A stretch of DNA of 6,767 bases from Treponema sp. GTDB taxonomy: Bacteria > Spirochaetota > Spirochaetia > Treponematales > Breznakiellaceae. The notes under the pieces are model-generated. The model had not been told where the DNA came from and searched no databases. It saw only the letters and a list, made by a program, of their open reading frames with translations. Made by a program: the position numbers and the translations under genes. The stretch is taken from positions 1 through 6,767 of the forward strand of contig JAIRNB010000121.1 of the NCBI GenBank assembly GCA_031258265.1, read 5' to 3'. Below are positions 1-5,894 of the stretch, piece by piece; position 1 is the first letter of the stretch, and every line of letters starts with the position of its first letter.

Positions 1-788
1 ATTTTATTTTCTTCACAGGCCCTGACAAATATTTCCATGAGTTCTTCATTATTGCCGCTGGTTAGTACATAATTATTTCCGTATCTTTTTTGATATTTTT
101 CCCTTAGCCCGGGAAAATATTCATCCAGATTCTTATAAAAATATTCCCGGTTTCCCTCGCGCAATGTCAATCCCATTCCGAAACACAGTATCCCATATAC
201 CTTAGCCTCTATGCAGCAGTTTAATATTCCGGTTATATTTTCTTTTGTGTCGTTGATAAACGGAAGTACCGGACTCAGCCATACTATTGTCTGAATATCA
301 TTTTCCCGCATCGTTTTTAATATGCCAAACCGCTCTTTTGTTGTTGATACATTCGGTTCGATTATTCCGCATAAGCGCTCGTCATAGGTGGTTAAAGTTA
401 TTTCCACAATACATTTTGCACCGCTGTTGATTTTTTTCAATAAATCAAGGTCCCGCAGTATCAGGCTGGATTTTGTTTGAATCGCCAGTCCAAACCCGTA
501 TTTTTCTATAATTTTCAGGCAGGCCCGTATGTTATCCAAATTTTCCGGTATTGGAATATAGGGATCGCTCATGGCGCCGGTAACAATCATACATTTTTTT
601 CGTTTTTTCTTTAGCATATCCTCCAGCAGTCCGGGGGCGTTCATTTTTATTTCAACATCCTCAAATTCATGGTCCATACTGTAACATTTGCTTCTGGCGT
701 CACAGTATATACAGCCATGAATACACCCTCTGCTTATATTCATGCCGTTGGTTTGAGATAAAATGCCTTTATATTCTTTGAAGTGCAT
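1..788 (-). CDS. SplB/SPL-family radical SAM protein (3' end cut by window edge)
   Basis: The reading frame starts at the ATG at 788-786 and stays open to base 1, giving 262 codons without a stop, so the C-terminus lies outside the window. Cys22, Cys26 and Cys29 form a C-x3-C-x2-C cluster (RGCIHGCIYCDAR), the [4Fe-4S]/S-adenosylmethionine site of radical SAM enzymes. The GC-x-H-x-C-x-YC-x-AR context is typical of the SplB/COG1533 'DNA repair photolyase' and Rv2578c-like group. Further family-like blocks are TGAMSDPYIPIP near 70-81 and LSPVLPFIND near 171-180. Most members have no proven substrate, and true spore photoproduct lyase activity is not implied. An in-frame TAG at 812-810 blocks any start further upstream. 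A GAGGGG lies about 16 nt before the ATG, rather far for a Shine-Dalgarno. The DNA is visibly AT-richer than the importer genes. Family call is firm, function unknown. Confidence 0.9.
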   Translation of the reverse strand, partial: MHFKEYKGILSQTNGMNISRGCIHGCIYCDARSKCYSMDHEFEDVEIKMNAPGLLEDMLKKKRKKCMIVTGAMSDPYIPIPENLDNIRACLKIIEKYGFGLAIQTKSSLILRDLDLLKKINSGAKCIVEITLTTYDERLCGIIEPNVSTTKERFGILKTMRENDIQTIVWLSPVLPFINDTKENITGILNCCIEAKVYGILCFGMGLTLREGNREYFYKNLDEYFPGLREKYQKRYGNNYVLTSGNNEELMEIFVRACEENK

Positions 789-809
789 AAATCCGCGAAA
801 ACGGCCCCT

Positions 810-1100
810 CTACTTTATTTCATAACAAAGAGACGCGGCCTTCTCCATTGCCGGAGTAATGTATTCGGCGGCCTTGATATGTACGGGATGCTCTAAATAT
901 GCCTGCATATCCTCCGGCGAATTAAAGCTGTTTATCACCATAATGTCGTAGGCCGATTTACCGGCGTTTATGTCAAGCTCTACGCGGCTGTCCAAAAGGG
1001 CGGGAATGCTGCCCTTTAGTCCCGATAATACATTTTTTGCCTCTTCCAATTTTTCCCTGCTGCTATCCTTCAGCTTAAAGAGTAAATTATTAACGATCAT
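810..1100 (-). CDS. Dabb (stress-responsive alpha/beta barrel) domain protein
   Basis: This is a 96-residue protein of the size and pattern of single-domain Dabb proteins (dimeric ferredoxin-like alpha/beta barrels). It opens with a hydrophobic beta strand (IVNNLLFKL), followed by a Lys/Glu-rich helix at about 12-29. The hallmark Y-x2-HP-x-H segment (AYLEHPVHIKAAEYI) lies at about 67-81, with His71, Pro72 and His74. There is no signal peptide or membrane segment, so it should be cytoplasmic. A textbook GGAGGA (1111-1106) sits 5 nt before the ATG, the clearest Shine-Dalgarno in the cluster. It begins 33 nt after the cyclase stop and ends 21 nt before the radical SAM start. Known Dabb proteins range from stress proteins to polyketide or olivetolic acid cyclases and haem-related relatives, so the name does not give a reaction. 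Domain call is confident, role is not. Confidence 0.85.
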   Translation of the reverse strand: MIVNNLLFKLKDSSREKLEEAKNVLSGLKGSIPALLDSRVELDINAGKSAYDIMVINSFNSPEDMQAYLEHPVHIKAAEYITPAMEKAASLCYEIK

Positions 1101-1133
1101 CGTTTTCCTCCGGTAATTTTTAATAGAGCGGGA

Positions 1134-2777
1134 TCAAAGGCCCGCGGGAAATTCACCAGGGTCCGCGTTAAAGCGTATCTTTATTATGTTTCCGTCTTCA
1201 ACGCCGCTGACCTTTGCCATCAGCTCCCTGTCAAAAACGCGCAGCTTTAACGCCTCAAAGACATCAAAATCATTCGCACCGCCGCCCTCCCCCTCCACAC
1301 CGCCGGTGATGGACAGTCTTCCCTCTTTCCGGGAAAAATGGGTAAGCAGGGCCTCAAACCCCTGTTCGTCAATATGCTTGTCCCGCACCCGGAAACAGAA
1401 AGCCCTGACGGGAGGGTCCAGCATTTTAAGCGGAACAGCATCACTGTCCAGGGAGATGCAAAAAGGCTCGCCTATGGCGTCTACCTGCATGATATAAATG
1501 GGATTGGAAACGCCCTTGGGCGTAACCCGGATCTTTTGCGTTACATTGACGGGAGAACACAGGGCGCTGTAGGTATATTCGGAAATCATTACCTGGCCGC
1601 CGGTGGTATAGCTTTCTATCCTGCTGCTCAGGTTGACGCTGTTCCCAATCACATTGTACTTCATCACCTTGGGGGAGCCGATATTCCCCACGATTGCTTC
1701 CCCGGTATTTATGGCGATTCCCATTTCAATTTCGGGGAAACTATTTTTCCTGTTCCAGCCGTTCACCTCCTTCATGGCGGACTGCATCTCAATGGCGCAG
1801 CTTACCGCCTTGTCCGCGTGCCGGTTGTCATCCAGGGGCGCGCCGAAGATGCAGAGAATAGAATCCCCCAGGAATTCGATAATCGTGCCGTTATAGGAAT
1901 TGATAATCTCGACCATGACGCTGAAATAGTGGTTAAGCATGTGAACCACCGTTTCGCTGGAATATTTCTCCGCCAGGGGGGTAAAGTCGCGGATGTCGCT
2001 GGTCATAATGGTGATATAGCGTTTCTCCGCCCACAGGGACGGGCCCGTGGGGGAATTCATCAACTGTTCGATTACCTTATCCGGCAGGTAACGCCCAAAG
2101 GTATCGTGGAGTTTCAAAAAACTGCTGGTCTTTTCTTCCACCATTTTCCGCAAATTTTCGTTAAATACCCTCAGTTCTTCCGTCAGTTTGGCGTTCAATC
2201 TGTCCTTGGCCTGCCGGGTCTGTTCAAAAACCACGGCTATCGACAGTACAAGAATGTACACGGAAACCATTCTGATAGACACGTCAAAGGGATACTTAAA
2301 TTTTGATATGCCGGGAACAAATACCTGAACAGCGGTGATGATCAACAGGGCGCAGGAAAGGTATATGCCCGGTTTCATTCCCAAAAGGAAAATCGTGAGC
2401 AGGGGATAGATAAAAATGAAAAGAAAACCCGCCCCCTGGGCGTCGCCGTTCCAGATCAGGAAGGAACAGAACAGTCCGTAGGCGGCCAGCGAAAAGAGCG
2501 CGGGAATAGAAGGGTTAATCCTCGTCCGGGCCAGGGCAAAACCGGCAATAATTATGACAATCATAATAGCGCAGGCCGCGGCGTCAAAAATAGAACCCTT
2601 TGCCAGATTCTGAGCCACAAAGGCTGCCAGGATAAAAGCGCCGAAAATAAATATAAAATTCATCAAAACATAGCGGATTTTATTATCATTCGCCAAAAAT
2701 TCCGGGCTTCCGGAATTATCAAAACCCCTGCCGGAGGTAAAAATATTTATCAGCAGCGGCTGTTTTTCCATATCCAT
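1134..2777 (-). CDS. Membrane-bound class III adenylate/guanylate cyclase
   Basis: A 547-residue protein making cAMP or cGMP at the inner membrane. About six hydrophobic helices lie at 34-56, 65-84, 91-108, 117-133, 136-156 and 168-185. A charged coiled coil (about 184-222), the FGRYLP entry motif at 227-232 and a class III catalytic domain (about 252-400) follow. Metal-binding Asp261 (TSDIRDFT) and Asp305 (FLGDS) are present, as are the transition-state pair Asn382 and Arg386 (VNLSSR). The base-selecting positions are Glu301 and Asn375, not the Lys with Asp/Thr expected of adenylyl cyclases. Residues 432-547 form an extra C-terminal region that I do not recognise; its beta-rich end faintly recalls PilZ but lacks RxxxR and DxSxxG motifs. 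The start lies 1 nt after the ATPase stop without a clear Shine-Dalgarno, which suggests translational coupling. The ATG two codons later (2771) is an alternative start. Confidence 0.92.
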   Translation of the reverse strand: MDMEKQPLLINIFTSGRGFDNSGSPEFLANDNKIRYVLMNFIFIFGAFILAAFVAQNLAKGSIFDAAACAIMIVIIIAGFALARTRINPSIPALFSLAAYGLFCSFLIWNGDAQGAGFLFIFIYPLLTIFLLGMKPGIYLSCALLIITAVQVFVPGISKFKYPFDVSIRMVSVYILVLSIAVVFEQTRQAKDRLNAKLTEELRVFNENLRKMVEEKTSSFLKLHDTFGRYLPDKVIEQLMNSPTGPSLWAEKRYITIMTSDIRDFTPLAEKYSSETVVHMLNHYFSVMVEIINSYNGTIIEFLGDSILCIFGAPLDDNRHADKAVSCAIEMQSAMKEVNGWNRKNSFPEIEMGIAINTGEAIVGNIGSPKVMKYNVIGNSVNLSSRIESYTTGGQVMISEYTYSALCSPVNVTQKIRVTPKGVSNPIYIMQVDAIGEPFCISLDSDAVPLKMLDPPVRAFCFRVRDKHIDEQGFEALLTHFSRKEGRLSITGGVEGEGGGANDFDVFEALKLRVFDRELMAKVSGVEDGNIIKIRFNADPGEFPAGL

Positions 2778-2778
2778 A

Positions 2779-3660
2779 TCAGGTTACTTTATCATTCTTT
2801 CCGGTATTCTTGCTATTCCAGCGTTCCAAAGAATCCCGCATAAAGGCGGGGATGTCCATGCCGTAAACTGCGTCCATGACGGCGGAATCCAGTACAGCGG
2901 CGGTGGAACCTGCCGCCCCTATCCTCCCCCGGTCCAGGAGGATCATCCGCCCGGTAAAAGAACGGGCCAGGTTAAGATCGTGGAGTACGGCGATGACAAT
3001 GCCCCTCCCTCCGGCGGCCCAGGCCGCAAGACGCCGAAGCAGTTCCACCTGAAATTTCAGATCCAGGTGGTTGGTGGGTTCATCCAGCAGGATGATCGCC
3101 GGGTCCTGGACCAATGTCCTGGCCAGGAAGACCCGCTGGAGCTGCCCCCCGGAAAGTTCGGTGATCCGGGCTTCCCGCAGATCCCCCAGTTCAAGCTGTT
3201 CAATTTTTTCTTCGATAATTTTCCTGTCCGGCCCCCGGAGGACCGGCATGAATCCCCCCGTATATGGGTAACGGCCCAGGGCCACGGTGTCGTACACGGT
3301 ATGGGGAAAGTAGAATTGGGACATCTGCCCCAGGATGGCGATTTTTTTCGCCAGGTCCCGGCGTTTCAGGGTCCCCGTATCGAGGCCGTCCACCCGGATT
3401 TCCCCCCGGCGGGGGATAAGCCGGGCCAGGGCCCGCAGCAGGGTGCTTTTCCCCGATCCGTTAGGCCCCGCGATACAGAGAAAGTCCCCCCCCGCCGCCT
3501 CAAATTCAATGCCGCCGATTACCTCCGGCCCCCCATATCCGGCGGAAAGGTTTTTTACGCTGATGTGGTGGGATTCCCCCGGCCTTTGCACCCCCGGCCC
3601 TAACTCCGCTGGCTCTAGCGCCTCCGGCCCCAGCACTGCCGGCCCTTGCACCCCTGTCAC
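2779..3660 (-). CDS. ABC transporter ATP-binding protein, FecE/BtuD type
   Basis: This is the ATPase of the type II metal-chelate importer encoded upstream. All ATPase elements are intact: Walker A GPNGSGKST at 65-73, Q-loop Gln112, signature LSGGQ at 169-173, Walker B IILLDEP at 189-195 followed by a TNHLD D-loop, and H-loop His227 in LHDLN. These sequences match the iron-siderophore/haem/cobalamin subfamily. The GTG start at 3660-3658 overlaps the permease stop as GTGA, consistent with coupled translation. Residues 6-28 are a degenerate GPxxL pentapeptide run encoded by a 15-bp tandem repeat, and the true domain starts near Ile33. A GTG at codon 24 (3591-3589) would give a more usual N-terminus of about 270 residues. 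Neither start has a strong Shine-Dalgarno. The substrate cannot be inferred from the ATPase. Confidence 0.93.
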   Translation of the reverse strand: MTGVQGPAVLGPEALEPAELGPGVQRPGESHHISVKNLSAGYGGPEVIGGIEFEAAGGDFLCIAGPNGSGKSTLLRALARLIPRRGEIRVDGLDTGTLKRRDLAKKIAILGQMSQFYFPHTVYDTVALGRYPYTGGFMPVLRGPDRKIIEEKIEQLELGDLREARITELSGGQLQRVFLARTLVQDPAIILLDEPTNHLDLKFQVELLRRLAAWAAGGRGIVIAVLHDLNLARSFTGRMILLDRGRIGAAGSTAAVLDSAVMDAVYGMDIPAFMRDSLERWNSKNTGKNDKVT

Positions 3661-3669
3661 CGCCGGCCC
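3577..3669 (-). repeat. 15-bp tandem repeat across the permease/ATPase junction
   Basis: Reading the minus strand, consecutive 15-mers are GGGCCGGCAGTGCTG (3645-3631), GGGCCGGAGGCGCTA (3630-3616), GAGCCAGCGGAGTTA (3615-3601) and GGGCCGGGGGTGCAA (3600-3586), then a partial AGGCCGGGG (3585-3577). Upstream, GGGCCGGCGGTGACA (3669-3655) is a diverged unit that carries both the permease TGA and the ATPase GTG. It is followed by a 9-nt partial unit, GGGGTGCAA, identical to the end of the fourth full unit. Because 15 is a multiple of three, the array encodes pentapeptides (GPAVL, GPEAL, EPAEL, GPGVQ). Confidence 0.75.
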
Positions 3670-4688
3670 CGCTTAAAGTAAATCCAGGCGAAGAACGGCG
3701 CCCCGATGATGGCGGTTACCGCCCCCACGGGCAGTTCCGCCGGGGAAATGATGGTCCGGGCCCCCAGGTCCGCGGCGACCATCAGGCAGCCCCCGGCGAA
3801 AAAGGACAGGGGCAGGGCAAAACGGTGGCCGGGTCCGGCGATCCGGCGGCTTATGTGGGGGGCGATAAGGTCTACAAAGCCGACAGCCCCGCAGAGGGCC
3901 ACCGCCGCGCCGGCCAGGAGGCTGGCAAAGAGGAAAAGCCTGCCCCGGACCCGGCGGATTTCCAGCCCCGCAGCCTGGGCTTCCTCCTCCCCAAAACTCA
4001 AAAGGTCCAGTTCCCGGCAGGAACAGGCCAGACCCAGACCCCCCAGGCCAAGAAAGGGCAGCATCAGGATCACCGCCGGCCAGCCCTTCAGGGCAAAACT
4101 CCCCATCTGCCACAGGATAAGGGTTTTCAGCTCCTCCCGGAAAAGGGCCATCAGGGTGGTAAGCAGGGCGTTCACAAAGAGGGAGATCACCATCCCCAGC
4201 AGGATCACCGTGTTGTTGGACATGCTCCGGTCAAGGCGGGCGGAAAGGGCGATGACAAAGAGGACCGTAAGGAGCCCCGCGCCGAAACCCGCCCCAGGCA
4301 GGGTGAAGCCCCCCAGCAGGGGCAGTCTAAGGCCGCAGAGGATCACCAGGGCGGCCCCCAGGGAAGCGCCGGAGGAAAGGCCGATGATGTAGGGGGAGGC
4401 AAGCTGGTTTTTCAGGACCGACTGGAACACCGCGCCGGCAGCCCCCAAAGCGCCCCCCGCCAGGAAGGCCAGGAGAGTCCGGGGCAGCCTGAGCTGCCGG
4501 ACAATGGCAATGTCCCGGGGGTTTAGTTCCCCGCCCTGCCCCAGGATGATACGGGCCGTGTCCAGGGGGCTGATGGGGGAACTCCCCAGGGAGGCCCCGG
4601 CGCAGATAACGGCCAGGGAGATCAAAGCGCCCAGGGCAACTTTTTGTCCCCCGCTTAGGGATTTTTCATTCGTCTTTAAGGCCCGCAT
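3657..4688 (-). CDS. FecCD/BtuC-family ABC transporter permease
   Basis: A highly hydrophobic 343-residue inner-membrane protein of the size usual for FecCD permeases, which have about ten helices and work as a dimer with the ATPase. Diagnostic blocks are RLPRTLLAFLAGGALGAAG (67-85), LASPYIIGLSSGASLG (96-111), a GFVDLIAPHISR segment (270-281, equivalent to the family's GFVGLIxPHxxR and the ATPase-coupling region) and ELPVGAVTAIIGAPFF (328-343 region). The frame is open further upstream to an ATG at 4850, but those extra 54 residues would only be the binding-protein gene read out of frame and look nothing like the family. I therefore chose the ATG at 4688-4686, preceded by GAGGA only 2 nt away. 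This start overlaps the lipoprotein gene by 23 nt; the 3' end overlaps the ATPase start by 4 nt. Confidence 0.92.
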   Translation of the reverse strand: MRALKTNEKSLSGGQKVALGALISLAVICAGASLGSSPISPLDTARIILGQGGELNPRDIAIVRQLRLPRTLLAFLAGGALGAAGAVFQSVLKNQLASPYIIGLSSGASLGAALVILCGLRLPLLGGFTLPGAGFGAGLLTVLFVIALSARLDRSMSNNTVILLGMVISLFVNALLTTLMALFREELKTLILWQMGSFALKGWPAVILMLPFLGLGGLGLACSCRELDLLSFGEEEAQAAGLEIRRVRGRLFLFASLLAGAAVALCGAVGFVDLIAPHISRRIAGPGHRFALPLSFFAGGCLMVAADLGARTIISPAELPVGAVTAIIGAPFFAWIYFKRGRR

Positions 4689-5733
4689 ATTCCTCAGGAT
4701 AGACCGACCGGGCCATTTGACGTAAGGCCAGGGTAATATGCTGGGACGGCCGGGAGGAAGAATCCGCGTCAATAAGGTATACACGCCCCTCCCGGACGGC
4801 CCTAAGGCCATCAAAACCGGGGCGGGCTTTAATTTCCCCCACGGGATCATCCAGGAAATTTACGTTGGTCAGGATCACCTCCGGGTCCCGTTCCAGAATA
4901 GCCTCCGCCCCCGGCGCAATCCATCCGCTTTTGTCGGCAAACACGTTCACCGCCCCGATGATCCCAATCATCTCATCCAGAAAAGTATCCCCCCCCGTCG
5001 TTACCGGATCGGGGAAGGGGGATATTTCCAGGTAGACGGTTTTTGGCGCAGAGGGGAAAGCGGCAAGGCTGCGCCCAATCTCCGCCACCTCTTCAATTTC
5101 CCTTTCCATGATCCGTATCAGTTCTTCCCCCCGGTCCCCCGCGCCCAGGACCTCCGCAATGATCCCGATGTCCCTTTTTATTCCGGCGATACTCCGGCTG
5201 GTGGGGACAAAGAGCAGCTCTATCCCCGAATCCTCCAAAGGCTTATAGGGGTTTGCCCCGCCGCCGTAGGCGTTGGTTTCGCTGGAAATAATAATATCCG
5301 GCGCCAGGCCCAGAATGGCCTCCTGATCGGGGTAGAAAAAATCAATTTCCCGGATTCCCGCCGGCAGCCCCGGCAGGGCCAGGGAATATTTATCCGCGGC
5401 AATGATCCTGTCCCCCAGGCCCAGGCCAATTATTATCTCCGTATTGCTGGGGGCGGTGGATATGATCCGGCGTTCCCCGGCAATCCCGGACAGCGCCGTC
5501 TTGGATTCCCCCGCGGCCCCGGACTGGGAAACGGCGCCGGACCGCGAATCGATCCCGGACTGTGAAGCGGTCCTTCCGGTTTTGTCATCCCGGCCGCAGG
5601 CGGAAAAAGCCAGAATCCCCAAAATAAGCGGCAGCAGTAACACTGTGCGGCAAAAGACGCCGCCTTGGGCCGCTCCGCTCCGTTTTTTATTCCCGTTGAT
5701 ATAGGTATAGGCATCGATATTGATATTGATCAT
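4666..5733 (-). CDS. Substrate-binding lipoprotein of a cobalamin/iron-chelate ABC importer (BtuF/FecB-like)
   Basis: A 355-residue periplasmic binding protein anchored by lipid. The signal region has basic residues (KKR, 16-18), a hydrophobic core (31-44) and the lipobox L41-A-F-S-A-C46. Phe at -3 does not fit the strict enterobacterial consensus but is tolerated in spirochaetes. Residues 52-86 are a low-complexity Ser/Gly linker. The binding domain starts at ERRIISTAPSNTEIIIGLG (87-105) and has the BtuF-like two-lobe layout joined by a long helix (about 180-222). Glu138 (PDQEAILGLAPDIII) and Glu278 (GAEAILERDPEVILT) lie where BtuF-type proteins carry the glutamates that dock onto permease arginines; this mapping is inferred. 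The gene opens the importer operon. No Shine-Dalgarno precedes the ATG at 5733, and a TATAAT lies only 13 nt upstream. Substrate may be cobalamin, haem or ferric siderophore. Confidence 0.88.
   Translation of the reverse strand: MININIDAYTYINGNKKRSGAAQGGVFCRTVLLLPLILGILAFSACGRDDKTGRTASQSGIDSRSGAVSQSGAAGESKTALSGIAGERRIISTAPSNTEIIIGLGLGDRIIAADKYSLALPGLPAGIREIDFFYPDQEAILGLAPDIIISSETNAYGGGANPYKPLEDSGIELLFVPTSRSIAGIKRDIGIIAEVLGAGDRGEELIRIMEREIEEVAEIGRSLAAFPSAPKTVYLEISPFPDPVTTGGDTFLDEMIGIIGAVNVFADKSGWIAPGAEAILERDPEVILTNVNFLDDPVGEIKARPGFDGLRAVREGRVYLIDADSSSRPSQHITLALRQMARSVYPEEYAGLKDE
5520..5573 (-). repeat. 18-bp tandem repeat in the lipoprotein linker
   Basis: On the plus strand three adjacent 18-mers read CGGACTGGGAAACGGCGC (5520-5537), CGGACCGCGAATCGATCC (5538-5555) and CGGACTGTGAAGCGGTCC (5556-5573). 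The third matches each of the others at 14 of 18 bases. A more diverged CGGACAGCGCCGTC begins at 5487. The units encode six-residue repeats of the type SQSG-x-x in the flexible linker between the lipidated cysteine and the binding domain, so a change in copy number would alter tether length without a frameshift. Confidence 0.65.
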
Positions 5734-5746
5734 GATAATACAGCCA

Positions 5747-5752
5747 ATTATA
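5747..5752 (-). promoter_or_regulatory. Candidate -10 box (TATAAT) for the importer operon
   Basis: A perfect TATAAT on the minus strand ends 13 nt before the lipoprotein ATG. The hexamer 17 nt further upstream is TTCCCC (5775-5770), a poor -35 match that falls in the loop of a small hairpin. Transcription starting about 7 nt downstream would leave a leader of only 6-7 nt with no Shine-Dalgarno. Use as a promoter is inferred from the hexamer and its position. Confidence 0.45.
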
Positions 5753-5764
5753 GCCTGTTTTTAA

Positions 5765-5780
5765 GGACCGGGGAAGGTCC
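5765..5780 (-). other. Small hairpin upstream of the importer promoter
   Basis: GGACC (5765-5769) and GGTCC (5776-5780) form a perfect 5-bp inverted repeat around a 6-nt loop. Neither strand shows a T-run after the stem, so it does not look like an intrinsic terminator. Its place just upstream of the -10 box makes a protein-binding site possible. Confidence 0.35.
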
Positions 5781-5795
5781 CGGAGGGGCCGCCAT

Positions 5796-5824
5796 CCCCC
5801 TGGGCCCGCTCCGCCCCCCGCCCC
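5796..5824 (-). promoter_or_regulatory. G-quadruplex motif upstream of the importer operon
   Basis: On the minus strand four guanine runs of 4, 6, 3 and 5 (5824-5821, 5819-5814, 5807-5805, 5800-5796) are separated by loops of 1, 6 and 4 nt. This satisfies the usual G3+N1-7 pattern. The motif lies about 45-75 nt upstream of the TATAAT. Folding in the cell is inferred only. Confidence 0.45.
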
Positions 5825-5831
5825 GTACTTC

Positions 5832-5894
5832 ATCATAAATCAAAACTTCCCTATCGTAAATCAAAATTTTTTTATCATGAATAAATACTCATCG
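5832..5894. repeat. Three direct repeats at 21-bp spacing
   Basis: On the plus strand ATCATAAATCAAAA (5832-5845) recurs with one change as ATCGTAAATCAAAA (5853-5866). A third, more diverged copy, ATCATGAATAAATA, is at 5874-5887. The starts are exactly 21 bp apart (5832, 5853, 5874), two helical turns, as in arrays bound by a protein on one face of DNA. The array sits about 80-140 bp upstream of the importer promoter candidate and overlaps the 3' end of the short leftward ORF. Confidence 0.5.

Noticed and set aside
1338..2306. Long antisense ORF (322 codons) opposite the cyclase
   Set aside because: It lies wholly within a well-supported cyclase gene, has no recognisable domain and shows a His/Gly/Arg-rich composition typical of reading the complement of a GC-rich gene.
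3706..4526. Two overlapping plus-strand ORFs opposite the permease
   Set aside because: Both are shadows. They are very Arg/Pro/Gln-rich, without domains, and run through the conserved permease motifs on the other strand.
4689..4850. N-terminal extension of the permease to an ATG at 4850
   Set aside because: The 54 residues come from the lipoprotein gene read in another frame, are Pro/Arg-rich and do not resemble FecCD permeases. The ATG at 4688 gives the usual family length.
4738..5565. 275-codon plus-strand ORF opposite the lipoprotein gene
   Set aside because: It is antisense to the conserved binding-protein fold, with low-complexity composition and no ribosome-binding site.
5734..5860. 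Cobalamin riboswitch upstream of the importer
   Set aside because: No B12-box-like sequence on the operon's sense strand, and the promoter candidate leaves almost no leader.
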